Made by a program: the position numbers and the translations under genes. Shown here one piece after another: positions 25,604-35,947 of a DNA stretch of 64,000 nucleotides (position 1 is its first letter; each line of letters opens with the position of its first letter). The notes under the pieces were generated by a model. It ran no database searches, was not told where the DNA came from, and saw only the letters and a program-made list of their open reading frames with translations. Source of the DNA: Okeania sp. KiyG1 (GTDB taxonomy: Bacteria > Cyanobacteriota > Cyanobacteriia > Cyanobacteriales > Microcoleaceae); NCBI RefSeq assembly GCF_014132355.1, contig NZ_BLZO01000025.1, positions 1 to 64,000 on the forward strand. Direction: 5' to 3'.

Positions 25604-28600
25604 TTAAATAAATTCCACCATCCCCCGATACCCATCAACCCTAACTTTTTGCCCATCCTGTAAACGAGTCATCGCTCCAGAAACATTCATTATTGCCGGA
25701 ATGCCATATTCCCGCGCAATAATAGCTCCGTGGGATAACTGTCCTCCCACCTCTGCAATAATACCTTTTGCCTTCAATAATAATGGTGCCCAACCTGCAT
25801 CAGTATAAGGAACAACTATAATTAGATTTTCCGACTCTGCCAGATTTACCTCTAAACTCCGACAAACCTTGACATAACCTTCCACACAACCAACACTCCC
25901 TGGTATCCCTTGTAAAATAGAAACATTTTCCTCAGTAGAGAAAGTTTCCCTACTTTCTTGGGGTAATACATTCCCATAAACTACCTGGGGAACTTGGCGA
26001 TCGCGGTCTTTTTCCAGTTGTTCCTTTCTTTGTCTGAGTAGGGGAGTAAGGGAGTAGGGGAGTGGGGTAGGGACGTTGCATGCAACGTCCGTACGGGAGC
26101 TGGGGAGCTGGGGCGATCGCTCGTCATTAGGTGTAACAGTGTTAAATTCTGTTCTGTTTTGTTCCTCAAACATCCCCCCCTTCTCAAGGGGGGTTAGGGG
26201 GGATCTTTTTGCAGGGTTTCCTTCCTCAACCAAACCTACTGTAGATAAAATCCATTGCCGAATTTCTTCAAATTCCAAATAAAAAATATCACCCTTTTCT
26301 TCAAAAACCTCTAGATTTTCTTGTAAATCATCACTTTTGACTTTTGACTTTTGACTTTTAACTTCTAAATCATCACTTTTGACTTTTGACTTTTGACTTT
26401 TGACTTTTATTTCTATTGCTAAAAATGTCAATCGTAAATAAGCCAAAAGTTTCCCATAAACCTCAGCAATTTTACCCTTAGTTCTCGCACGCTTTGCACA
26501 TTGCGCCAGTCGCCACCTCTGCCACAAATTTAAAGACTTTACCGAAAAATTATCTTTAAAATTATCTTTTTCTCCCTCACCTTTCCGAGCCATTGCAAAT
26601 AATAATTCACGGAAATTATCTGGCTTTTCTCCCCAAGTTGCTACAGCAATATCCGTACCAACTTCACTCAAATAACCATAATTTTCCAACCATTGCTGAA
26701 ACTCCCATTGTAATTCCTGATTTTGCTCAAATTCTGCCTTTATTTCCACATCAGAATTAGTTGCCATTTTTAACTTAACTGCCAACTTTTGTAATTCTCG
26801 AATCGAAACAATTTCTGGAGCAGTATCAGTAGGCAACCATTCTTCAGAAATTCGGAAGAGCGATCGCCGAATTGCTAAACCTATGGGACCCAAAATATTA
26901 TAAAAAGTAATCGGTTTTAACCATTCCTGAATTTGTTCTGCTTGGTCTAATAATTCTGATAAAGACTGAGATGAATTTTGTTTGAAATTATTTTCTAAAA
27001 TTTGTAGAGCGGGAACAAAAATTTGATAATAGTCGCGTTCAAATTCCCGGTCAACTGCCATTTCTTTTTGAATCAAACGCCATAAACCAGGCAAAGAAGG
27101 CAACACTTTTCCTAAAGGCGGTTTTCCCATTTTTTGCCCCCGTAATAAAAACTCTAAACCCTGCTCCGGCAATCCCATCATTCTAAAAATTTCCCCTAAC
27201 AAAGTAGCATTAAAATAAGCATGAGAACCGAGCAAAGTTGCCGTTTCAGTAAAATCTAATTTTGCTACCTTTTCCCCTAAAACAATAGTAAAAATTTCTC
27301 CCCAAACTCCACAAGTCAAAGGACGATTTATCGACCAAGTTAAAGGATGAATAGCTCCGGGAATTACCTCTGCTGCAATAGTTCGTGTCCAAATTGGTCT
27401 GAGATTAGTAATGGGGCGACTTTGTAAAATCCAAATTTTTTCACCATCCCAACACCATTCAATATCCTGGGGTAAGCCATGAAAAAATGCTTCAATTGCC
27501 TCTGCTTGATTTACCAATTCTTCAATAACTTCTTCAGGTAAAAAATCAGAATATTTTACCTGTTCTAAAGATTGATTTTTATCTTGTTCTTTTGGCTTTA
27601 ATAGTCTGTCGTCTACAGGCTGTTTAAAATTGGTTGAATTTTGAGTCACAATCGAGTTTTTTCCTCTTGCTTCTTCCTCCTTCCTTCTTGCCTCTTGCTT
27701 CTTGCCTCTTCCTTCTTCTAAAGATTGATTTTTATCTTTTTCTTTTTGATTTAATACCTCGTCGTCTACAAGTTTAAAATTGGTTGAATTTTGAGTCACA
27801 ATCGAGTTTTTTCCTCTTGCTTCTTCCTCCTTCCTTCTTGCCTCTTCCTTCTTGCCTCTTCCTTCTTCTAAAGATTGATTTTTATCTTGTTCTTTTGGGT
27901 TTAATAGTCTGTCGTCTACAGGCTGTTTAAAATTGGTTGAATTTTGAGTCACAATCAACTTTTTCCCTCTTGCTTCTTCCTCCTTCCTTCTTCCCTCTTG
28001 CTTCTTGCCTCTTCCTTCTTCTAAAGATTGATTTTTATCTTTTTCTTTTTGATTTAATACCTCGTCGTCTACAGGCTGTTTAAAATTAGTTGAAGTTTGA
28101 GTCACAATCAACTTTTTCCCTCTTTCCTCTTCCTCCTTCCTTCTTCCTTCTTTCCTCTTCCCTCTTCCTTCTTCAACAATTTCTAAATGTACCGGACTAA
28201 ACTGCCCACCCACAACTTTTTCTGCACCTCCTGGCAGAGCTTCAATAATTATTTTTGCACCACCATCTAAAGGATTACGAGTAAACATTACTCCAGCAAC
28301 TTGACTGATAATATAAGGCTGAATTAATACCGCCATTTCCGCATCAGGAATTTCTCTTTGCCGACGATAAGCAACAGCTTCTGGCAACCAATAAGATTGA
28401 CGACAAATATTAATTGCCTCTAATAATTCTGTTTGATTTTTCACCGGATAAATAGTTTGATATTGTCCGGCAGCCGAACTATTATCGCTATCTTCCCCCA
28501 CAGCAGAAGAACGAACAATTAGGGGAAAATTAATAGACATTTTATCCAGCTTCGGTAAAGGAGAGTTGATAGTAGGTAATGAAGAATCAACTTCCCTATT

Positions 28601-29341
28601 CCAATTGCCTCGAGTACCTGCTTCAGTTGCAGGTAAAACAAAACCTTCAACAATATTAAAACCAACTTTTTTCAATTGAGCTAATCTAGCTGCTTTCTCG
28701 CCACATATTTTGGCATCTAGTTGATTATCGAGAGAAAATATAATTTGTTTTTTTAAAGCCATATCATCACTTTGCCTCAGATTTATTACTACTAATATAA
28801 TTGCTAATCCAGCAGCAGCTAAAAGTTCTAAAAAAGATGCTGACTGGCGAAATAATAACACCCATAAAAAACTACTGAGACATCCCAGACGAGCTGCCCA
28901 TTGCCGGATATTTTGGTTTTTTTTGGGAAATATTTGTTTGCCTATTACTAATATTAATAACCCTGTAATTCCCGAACCTAATGCCACCACAGGAGAATAA
29001 ACCAAAACTCCCCAACTAGCATTAGTAACACCGCCACCTTTAGCAATAAAATATCTACCTGCTACTAACAAAATTAATCCCGCTAACTGCAAGGTAAAAA
29101 TCTCTGGAAATAAAACTTTTGCTACTAAAACTGGCGCAATACCTCTAACTATTTCTGCTAATACTGTTGTTATTGCCGCTGGTTTCGGCGCATGAGTAAA
29201 CGCTGCTGCCACACTAACATTACCCGTACCGACTTTTCTGAGGTCGATATTTGCCAGAATTTTAACTATTAAACCAGTGAGTGGGAGAGCACCGAGACAA
29301 AAACAGATAGCTAGAAACAATACTAAGATTAATATGTACAT
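25604..29341 (-). CDS. PlsY-like membrane domain fused to PEP-synthase-like phosphotransferase, repeat-invaded
   Basis: The 1245-residue protein has three parts. Residues 1-185 are a multi-helix membrane domain resembling acyl-phosphate:glycerol-3-phosphate acyltransferase PlsY (GTGNVSVAAAFTH, KGGGVTNASWG), with degenerate motifs. From about 195 a PPDK/PEP-synthase nucleotide-binding domain follows (GEKAARLAQL, LIVRSSAVGEDSDNSSAAGQ, VAGVMFTRNPLDGG, WILQSRPI). The C-terminus is a phosphohistidine swivel domain (GGQLSHGAIIAREYGIPA, His about 1204). The first catalytic domain is split by four in-frame units of about 51 residues (28175-27563), and a second in-frame insertion lies about 26030-26400. 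The whole frame remains open. Substrate unknown; rifampicin-phosphotransferase or PEP-synthase-like chemistry is inferred. Confidence 0.75.
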   Translation of the reverse strand: MYILILVLFLAICFCLGALPLTGLIVKILANIDLRKVGTGNVSVAAAFTHAPKPAAITTVLAEIVRGIAPVLVAKVLFPEIFTLQLAGLILLVAGRYFIAKGGGVTNASWGVLVYSPVVALGSGITGLLILVIGKQIFPKKNQNIRQWAARLGCLSSFLWVLLFRQSASFLELLAAAGLAIILVVINLRQSDDMALKKQIIFSLDNQLDAKICGEKAARLAQLKKVGFNIVEGFVLPATEAGTRGNWNREVDSSLPTINSPLPKLDKMSINFPLIVRSSAVGEDSDNSSAAGQYQTIYPVKNQTELLEAINICRQSYWLPEAVAYRRQREIPDAEMAVLIQPYIISQVAGVMFTRNPLDGGAKIIIEALPGGAEKVVGGQFSPVHLEIVEEGRGKRKEGRRKEEEERGKKLIVTQTSTNFKQPVDDEVLNQKEKDKNQSLEEGRGKKQEGRRKEEEARGKKLIVTQNSTNFKQPVDDRLLNPKEQDKNQSLEEGRGKKEEARRKEEEARGKNSIVTQNSTNFKLVDDEVLNQKEKDKNQSLEEGRGKKQEARRKEEEARGKNSIVTQNSTNFKQPVDDRLLKPKEQDKNQSLEQVKYSDFLPEEVIEELVNQAEAIEAFFHGLPQDIEWCWDGEKIWILQSRPITNLRPIWTRTIAAEVIPGAIHPLTWSINRPLTCGVWGEIFTIVLGEKVAKLDFTETATLLGSHAYFNATLLGEIFRMMGLPEQGLEFLLRGQKMGKPPLGKVLPSLPGLWRLIQKEMAVDREFERDYYQIFVPALQILENNFKQNSSQSLSELLDQAEQIQEWLKPITFYNILGPIGLAIRRSLFRISEEWLPTDTAPEIVSIRELQKLAVKLKMATNSDVEIKAEFEQNQELQWEFQQWLENYGYLSEVGTDIAVATWGEKPDNFRELLFAMARKGEGEKDNFKDNFSVKSLNLWQRWRLAQCAKRARTKGKIAEVYGKLLAYLRLTFLAIEIKVKSQKSKVKSDDLEVKSQKSKVKSDDLQENLEVFEEKGDIFYLEFEEIRQWILSTVGLVEEGNPAKRSPLTPLEKGGMFEEQNRTEFNTVTPNDERSPQLPSSRTDVACNVPTPLPYSLTPLLRQRKEQLEKDRDRQVPQVVYGNVLPQESRETFSTEENVSILQGIPGSVGCVEGYVKVCRSLEVNLAESENLIIVVPYTDAGWAPLLLKAKGIIAEVGGQLSHGAIIAREYGIPAIMNVSGAMTRLQDGQKVRVDGYRGMVEFI
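27563..28175 (-). repeat. In-frame 150/153-bp coding repeats
   Basis: Unit boundaries at TTCTAAAGATTG occur at 27563, 27716, 27866 and 28019, so spacing is 153, 150 and 153 bases, all multiples of three. Each unit combines a polypurine tract (encoding EEGRGKK, RRKEEEARGKK) with TQNSTNFKQPVDD. The polypurine tract resembles the CTTCTTTCTTC minisatellite of the intergenic element at 6354 and 59680. Confidence 0.85.
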
Positions 29342-29425
29342 ACAGAAAATTGTAGGTAAATGAGTTCAAGAATTTAGAATTTAGAATTTAGAATTTAGAA
29401 TTACCGAATAATTAATAATTAATAA

Positions 29426-29671
<246 letters not shown>

Positions 29672-30318
29672 TTAAATAATTCGCGCCTTGAAAGCTCCTC
29701 TTTTAAGGGGAAAAAAAAGAAAATATTCCTTATATTCAATCAAGAAAGGTTTTAACCAGAGGTAATTTTAACGAAGTCAGAAGTCAGAAGTCAGAAGTCA
29801 GAAGTTAACCCACCCCTAACCCCTCCCAACCCACCCCTAACCCCTCCCAACCCACCCTAACCCCTCCCAGGAGGGGGAAGTAGGGATTTGAGCCCCGCTC
29901 CAAAAATGTTGCGCCTTAAAAGGCGGGGTTTTAGACCCATATTATTTTGATAAATTATAAATTATCAATTATCCATTATCCATTAATGAACTCTTCTTTT
30001 CAAGGAGAGGATTAGATTAAAAGGAATTTTTTTCTTCTCTTGGTCGATTGGATATGGCGAGGTTTCCTCGCCATCCCTCGACCGCTTTTTTCTCCATGAA
30101 TAGAGAAGCTTTATACGTTAATTTTTCGGTAAAGTGTTCCTAGTGCGGGCATCTTGCCCGCGATTGGTGTACCTTACTAATAGACATCTCCAAAAATGAA
30201 AAATAAAATCAATTGTCGTACAGAAATTATCAGTTATTCCCCTCCACCGGAGGGGTTAGGGGTGGGTTCCCTATTCCCTATTCCCTCTTTTCTGGAGAGG
30301 TCTAATATGAAATACACT

Positions 30319-30506
30319 GTATTTAATTTTGATTTCTATAGCAAGGAACGAGTTGTTTAGCACATAAATTGATGATAAACCTTAGACAGATAAATACTTT
30401 TTCCTGTTCCCTGTTCCCTAGTATTTAATTTTGATTTCTATAGCAAGGAACGAGTTGTTTAGCACATAAATTGATGATAAACCTTAGACAGATAAATACT
30501 TTTTCC
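30319..30506. repeat. 102-bp direct tandem repeat
   Basis: GTATTTAATTTTGATTTCTA begins at 30319 and again at 30421 with near-identical following sequence. Each copy ends in a heptamer minisatellite (CTGTTCC), which may have mediated the duplication. Confidence 0.85.
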
Positions 30507-30528
30507 ACTGTTCCCTGTTCCCTTTTCC

Positions 30529-31947
30529 CTATTCCCTATTCCCTGCTATAGACTTAATCTCTATTTGATAATCATCTTTAATTCTCTTAATGGGAAACTG
30601 AACAAACTTTGGCTCTCCCATCAGTTGCCAATCAAACATTTGTAGTAAATGAGACGCAAAAACTTTGCTAACTAATATTGCCATCTGCGCTCCTAAACAA
30701 GCGTGTACCCCACCACCGAAAGGGATAAATTCGTACATCTTACCCTCACCACGTTCTGGCAAAAAACGTTCTGGCTCAAATTTCTCTGGTTGCTCAAAAT
30801 ATTCTGGCATAATATGAGCAATTCTAGGTTCTGCAATCACAGTCCAACCTTTCTGGTAGAGAATATCATCCACTACAACAGATTGAGTTAACCGACGACT
30901 AGCAGTAGGACTTGGCGGTAAAGTGCGGAGAGTTTCTTTAATGGTAGCTTCCAGAAAAATCATCTGTTTCAAATCTGCTGGTGAAAACTGGCTAAAGTTG
31001 TTATTTTCTCCTAATATTTGTACTTGTTCCTGTCGTAACCGTTGTAATATCTGTGGATGCTTGCCAAGTTGATATATTAAGGAAGATATAAACCCTGAAA
31101 TTTCGTAATGGGATGCCCAAAGTTGCAAAAGACATTGATTTTTAATCAAAGTATCGCTAAATACTCCATCTGGGTTTTCCTGCTGACTAGCTAACATCAT
31201 TGATAGGAAATCTTGAGTCGGGTTAATCTTTTCATTTTCCGCTAGTCGCCGTTTGATGACAGCATCCATAAACTCAATCAATTTTACCCGTGCTTTAATT
31301 CCACGACCGAATGCTGTGAGAGGAGATTTCCATTTGACCAGTCCATAAAAACCATCAAAGTACGTTTTGTATAAAGCTTTTAATTCCGCTTTAGAGGAAA
31401 TTGGCAAACCCTCAAAAGTTTTTGGATCGGAGTCATTTAAGCTAATTCCTAACAACAGGGGTGTGAGTATATCAAAACTAATTTTCTCCACTTCTGGATA
31501 TAGCGGAATTTTTCTATTCGCCCATGTTTTGATACCTCGAGCAATAATATTATTGATGTGAATTGTATATCCTTCTAACGTTGCACCAGTAAGACCAGGA
31601 GCTAGTGCTGTTTTTCGTTGACGATGTAAGTCAGGACGTTGAAATAGACTGTACTCGCCAAACATCTCCATTGTAGTTTCTGGTAGTGCAATTTCTGTAT
31701 ATTTCTGGTCTCCATTGAAGGCCATTTTTATTGCTGAGGCACTTCCTACAAATACAGTTGTTCCACCAAAAACACTTGTTTTAAATATAGGACCATATTT
31801 TTCAAAGTTTTCACGACAGAAGCGATCAGGGTTAGCTATATAATTAAATGTGTCATAAAATGTTGGTTTTCCTGGTGGAGTTTTGGCCTCCACAGGTGCT
31901 GTTTCTCCATCAACGATTAACATTAAATCAGTCGTTTCTAAACTCAT
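30529..31947 (-). CDS. Cytochrome P450, CYP120-like
   Basis: The 472-residue P450 has ExxR in the K helix (ETLR, 338-341), the heme loop FGGGVHACLG (Cys 417) and a PERF motif. The N-terminus (PPGKPTF...YGPIFKTSVFGGTTVFVGS) is close to CYP120, the cyanobacterial P450 that in Synechocystis hydroxylates retinoids. The oxygen-activation segment of the I helix, usually A-G-x-E/D-T, reads A-S-H-Y-E here (278-282), so the usual threonine is missing. The last codons and the TAG stop lie inside a GGGAATA heptamer array, so the natural C-terminus may have been replaced. Just 76 bases upstream the divergent TnpB gene begins, leaving little room for the original promoter. Possible terpenoid or carotenoid-derived substrate is inference. 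Confidence 0.85.
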   Translation of the reverse strand: MSLETTDLMLIVDGETAPVEAKTPPGKPTFYDTFNYIANPDRFCRENFEKYGPIFKTSVFGGTTVFVGSASAIKMAFNGDQKYTEIALPETTMEMFGEYSLFQRPDLHRQRKTALAPGLTGATLEGYTIHINNIIARGIKTWANRKIPLYPEVEKISFDILTPLLLGISLNDSDPKTFEGLPISSKAELKALYKTYFDGFYGLVKWKSPLTAFGRGIKARVKLIEFMDAVIKRRLAENEKINPTQDFLSMMLASQQENPDGVFSDTLIKNQCLLQLWASHYEISGFISSLIYQLGKHPQILQRLRQEQVQILGENNNFSQFSPADLKQMIFLEATIKETLRTLPPSPTASRRLTQSVVVDDILYQKGWTVIAEPRIAHIMPEYFEQPEKFEPERFLPERGEGKMYEFIPFGGGVHACLGAQMAILVSKVFASHLLQMFDWQLMGEPKFVQFPIKRIKDDYQIEIKSIAGNRE

Positions 31948-32023
31948 TGTTTTTATCTACTACAGCAATACAGGTGTTAAGATAATTATATCGACTCAAA
32001 CGTTATCTAGAGGTGATCGTTCT

Positions 32024-33346
32024 ATGGCCAATAGAAGATTGACTTTTCGACTGTATCCGACAAAAGTGCAAAAAGAAAAACTATTTTTGGCCAGAAAACT
32101 GCACCAGCTTTTGTATAACGCTTGTGTCGCTCATAGACATTTTGAGTGGAGAAAAAACCGCTCAAGTGTAGACTACTTGACTCAGCAAAACGCATTACCA
32201 GGTTTTAGGCAGCAGTGGTCTGATTATCAACAGCTTAATCTGAGTTCATTGCAAGCAACCGTAAAACGAGTTGACTTAGCTTACAACGCTTTTTTCAAAG
32301 GAATCAGGAAGCGTCCAAAGTTTAAGCCAATTAGAAATTACTCCGGTTGGACTTACCCAGATGGTCGGCAAGGTTTTAAAGTGCAGATTGAATGTAGCCA
32401 AAAATATACAGTCAATTGTGGATGGGTGACACTTAATGACTTGGGTATGAGACTCAGGATGCGGGGTAGGTTTAAGTATTGGGGAAAACCTACTACTTGT
32501 ACGATTGTTTATCGTCCTCATCAAGATGAGTGGAATGCTTCATTTAGTATCAAGACCTCGGAACCATTACCATTGTTTGGTAGTAAGTCTCCACTGGATT
32601 ATGAATCAATGGTGGCTTTTGACTTAGGATGTGAAACAGCATTGACCTGCTATGACGGGTATGGGTTCGATTCAATCAGTAATCCTAGATTTGACAGGGA
32701 GTTTGCCCCAAAAATTAAGCAAGCTTCACGTCAACTCAAAAGAAAGCAGCGACCAATTAAAGGTAAGCAAAAAGCATCAAGTAGATGGAAAAAAGCGAAG
32801 AGAAAAATCTCTAAACTCAAGGCCAAACAGTCAGCCGTAAGACAAGATTGGCAGCACAAAGTCACAACAGAAATTGCTAGTTGTTATGACATCGTTGTGA
32901 CCGAAAAATTAAATGTTAGAGGTATGACTCGCAAGGCTAAAAAAGGTAAGCGCAAAAAACAGAAAGCAGGTTTAAACCGTGCCTTGTTAGATGTGGGTTT
33001 TGGAGTGTTAAACCAAATGGCGCTATATAAAATCCTAGCGAAAGGTGGTTTGCACATAACCATAGACACCAAAAAAGTCAAGCCATCTCAACGTTGCCCA
33101 AGATGTGGAAATGTTCATCAGGAATGGGCGCAATTGAGTAATCGTTACCATGTTTGTGATGATTGTGGTTTTGAGATACCAAGAGACCAAGGCTCGGTCA
33201 TGGTGATGTGGAATGTTGCTGCAGATAGGCAACCGGGGTTAGGAACTGGCCTCGTTAATCGTCGATGCTCTAGCTCTACTGATTTGACCCGTAAGCATAC
33301 TGGCTCAATGAGGCAACTGGGGCAATTGACATCCTCCCCGGCCTAA
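32024..33346 (+). CDS. tnpB: TnpB-type RNA-guided nuclease homologue (IS200/IS605 group)
   Basis: The 440-residue TnpB has the N-terminal RLTFRLYPTKVQKEKL, RuvC-I aspartate in VAFDLGCET, RuvC-II glutamate in VVTEKLNVRGM, a zinc-ribbon (CPRCG and CDDCG) and a final aspartate in PRDQGSVMVMWNVA. The last block departs from the usual DRDxNAAxNI, so activity is uncertain. The ATG at 32024 is the family start. The last eight residues (GQLTSSPA) are read from the neighbouring element's terminal sequence (GACATCCTCCCCGGCC), so this gene's own end was cut. No TnpA is present. TnpB proteins are nucleases guided by RNA from the element's right end. Confidence 0.85.
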   Translation: MANRRLTFRLYPTKVQKEKLFLARKLHQLLYNACVAHRHFEWRKNRSSVDYLTQQNALPGFRQQWSDYQQLNLSSLQATVKRVDLAYNAFFKGIRKRPKFKPIRNYSGWTYPDGRQGFKVQIECSQKYTVNCGWVTLNDLGMRLRMRGRFKYWGKPTTCTIVYRPHQDEWNASFSIKTSEPLPLFGSKSPLDYESMVAFDLGCETALTCYDGYGFDSISNPRFDREFAPKIKQASRQLKRKQRPIKGKQKASSRWKKAKRKISKLKAKQSAVRQDWQHKVTTEIASCYDIVVTEKLNVRGMTRKAKKGKRKKQKAGLNRALLDVGFGVLNQMALYKILAKGGLHITIDTKKVKPSQRCPRCGNVHQEWAQLSNRYHVCDDCGFEIPRDQGSVMVMWNVAADRQPGLGTGLVNRRCSSSTDLTRKHTGSMRQLGQLTSSPA

Positions 33347-34584
33347 AGGCACGGGGATTCCTACCGAGCCGTAACTCCTCGGCGGGTTGACGTTTTGCTT
33401 CGCATAGCTGCCGCTAACACAGGCTGCTGCTACCTTGACGCTAGTCTGACGCTTGCCTCCACGTCCGTTTTTCGTCTCCGAATGCCCTCCGGCGACTAAT
33501 ATATTGATCGCTGCATTCTCATCTCTATCATGTTTTGCGCCGCAGTTGAGACACTCCCATTCTCGCACCTGAAGGTCTAATTTTCCACCTTTAAACCCAC
33601 AGCTAGAGCAAGTTTGAGATGTGGGTTCCCAACGACTAATTACTTTAAAATCACGACCATATTTTTCTGCTTTTCCTTCTAGGAATGTTCTGAATGTTCT
33701 CCAACCTAAATCAGATATAGCTCTGGATAATTTACGGTTTTTTACCATACCAGAAACGTTCAAATCCTCTAAAACAATTGTTTGGTTTTCACTAATTATT
33801 TTAGTAGATAATTTATGCAGAAAATCTGTTCTTGTATCTTTCAGTTTGGCATGAAATTTAGCTACCCTCAACCTAGCTTTTTCATATCTTTTAGATCCTT
33901 TAGTTTTTTAGATAATGATTTGCTTAACTTTCGATATTTCTTAATTCGTTTCTTTAGTGGTTTTGGTGCATCAATTTTTTGACCATTACTTAATGTAGCA
34001 AAAGTTTTAATTCCTAAATCTATACCTACTGAATTATCCGTTTTTGGTAAAGTTTCTGGTTGTATTTCTACTACAAAACTAAGAAAGTATCTATTAGCTG
34101 AATCTTTGATTACTGTTACTGAGCTAGGCTCACTGGGTAGTTTTCTTGACCAGGCTACTTTAAGCTTTCCAATCTTAGCTAAATAAACTTTATCTTGGTG
34201 TACTTTAAACCCTCTCAAGGTAAACCTGGCAGTCTGTTTTGATTTCCTGGTTTTAAATTTGGGAGGTTTTATGGCTCTTGCTTTTCTCTGGCCTTTTGTC
34301 GAACTGAAAAAGTTTTGATAAGCTTGGTTTAAATCATTCAGTGATTGCTGTAATGGTACAACTGAAACCTCTGATAACCATTCTTTGTCTTCAGTCTTTT
34401 TTGCTTGAGTAATAAAGAGTTTTTGTAGCTCAGAATTAGTGGGTTTCTTTTGTCCTAATCTGTACTTTTCCTGACAGCAAGCTAGACTATCATTCCACAC
34501 AACACGAACACAACCAAACAGCTTTGCTAATCTGGCTTTTTGTCCCGGTGCTGGATAAATACGATACTTAAATCTAGCTTTCAT
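33305..34584 (-). pseudogene. tnpB: tnpB, inactivated by one-base deletion
   Basis: The N-terminal part (ATG 34584) gives MKARFKYRIYPAPGQKARLAK and RuvC-I VGIDLGIKTFATLS, then ends at a TGA at 33868. The other frame continues with RVAKFHAKLKDTRTDFLHKLST, VLEDLNVSGM (RuvC-II), a zinc ribbon (CSSCG, CLNCG) and DRDENAAINI. Adding one A near 33898-33901 (CTAAAGGATC to CTAAAAGGATC) joins the frames through KGSKRYEKARLRVAK, as in intact homologues. All catalytic residues are otherwise present, so the break is recent. Confidence 0.85.
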
Positions 34585-34768
34585 AATTTTTGTTTAAACT
34601 AATAATATGATAGCATACTTACTACTTTTTCACCAATAAACCAATAAAAAGTCGCCCTAGAAGGGCGAGGCTTCAGACCCATTTTCTTGGTGAAGCGCTC
34701 AAAATCTCAAAGTGCGGACTTTGTTGACGGGGACTTAGAAACCCCGTCCGTCTACACGGCGGGGTAGT
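33328..34768 (-). mobile_element. IS200/IS605-group element with split tnpB
   Basis: One end carries GACATCCTCCCCGGCCTAAA with a hairpin and the other GTCCGTCTACACGGCGGGG, the typical subterminal hairpins of this group. The only gene is the frameshifted tnpB. There is no tnpA. On its right side the truncated MFS gene stops at once; on its left it overlaps the end of a second tnpB. Confidence 0.75.
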
Positions 34769-34771
34769 TCA

Positions 34772-35665
34772 TTAAATAACAAATGCAACTTTTATCAAAG
34801 TAACTTCAGATAAGGACTTGGCAAATAGCCCTAATTGAGATGAAACAAATGCAAAGGCAAGAGCTCTGCTTGCTAAAATAATTCCGATTACAATATGAGT
34901 TGCTCCTAACTGGCGATCGGCAAATAGAGGAATATAGGTTAAACAAGGACCAAATGAGAGAATAAAAATAGAAACAATTACTATTAACAAACCTCCTACT
35001 TGATAATTATTAATACTTTGCCAAATGTTTCTCAAATAATTTTTTAAGTTAAATGATTTTTGCTTAGGTCTTGCCGGAATTTTTAAATAAAATAACACCC
35101 AAAAACTTAAGGGAATAGCCATCAAAGATAATAAGAAAGGATAGCGCCATCCCCAGGTAGTTAACCCACCACTAACTAAAGGATAAATAGTTAAAGTAAG
35201 ACCGATATTCATGACATTAAAAGCCATAGCTACTGTCAGTAATTTACCGCGATAAAAGTCACTAATTAATGTTAAAACTAATGATTCTAGTGGTGCTGCA
35301 CCAATTCCTTGTACGAAACGAAACTCTATTAAGGTCTGAAAATTGGGAGCGAATGAACAAACGGTTCCACCAATTGCAAATAGGAATAAAGCAGGTATCA
35401 AAATTTGCTTTCTACCATAACGGTCAGCTAATATTCCAAAGATTGGACTACCAATAGTAATAGGAATAACAAACGCTGAGATTACCCAACCAATATGTTC
35501 GGGAGAAACATTCAAATCTTCAGCTACTGAAGGTAAAATAGGACTTATAGAACCGGTACCTAAAAGTGCAATTAAAGTGATTCCAATAATAATCTGAAAA
35601 TTAGAATCTTGGTAAATTTTGATGGAATTTTTTGTGCTTTGAGACACTTTTCCTTGATTAATCAA
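34772..35665 (-). pseudogene. MFS transporter, C-terminal quarter missing
   Basis: The 297-residue protein starts like the complete MFS protein at 43731-44930 (about 399 residues) and aligns with it throughout (SIKIYQDSNFQIIIGITLIA, GILADRYGRKQILIPA, TTWGWRYPFLL). It stops after LSEVTLIKVAFVI, where the paralogue has about 100 more residues (roughly three membrane helices). The stop lies directly at the end of the IS200/IS605-group element, and the missing part is not found on the far side. An insertion plus deletion therefore truncated it. The A-motif GILADRYGRK is intact. Substrate unknown, and transport is unlikely. Confidence 0.8.
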
Positions 35666-35680
35666 TAAACTGTCTCATCT

Positions 35681-35858
<178 letters not shown>

Positions 35859-35947
35859 ACAACAGTTTTCGAGTATCGGAGGTTTAACGAAGTCAGAGGT
35901 CAGAAGTCAGAAGTTAACCGGAAATGATATTACTACATATTAGTAGC

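Noticed and set aside
31883-32023. Longer start for the plus-strand TnpB
   Set aside because: This part overlaps the 5' coding end of the P450 gene and has no TnpB similarity; ATG 32024 is the family start.
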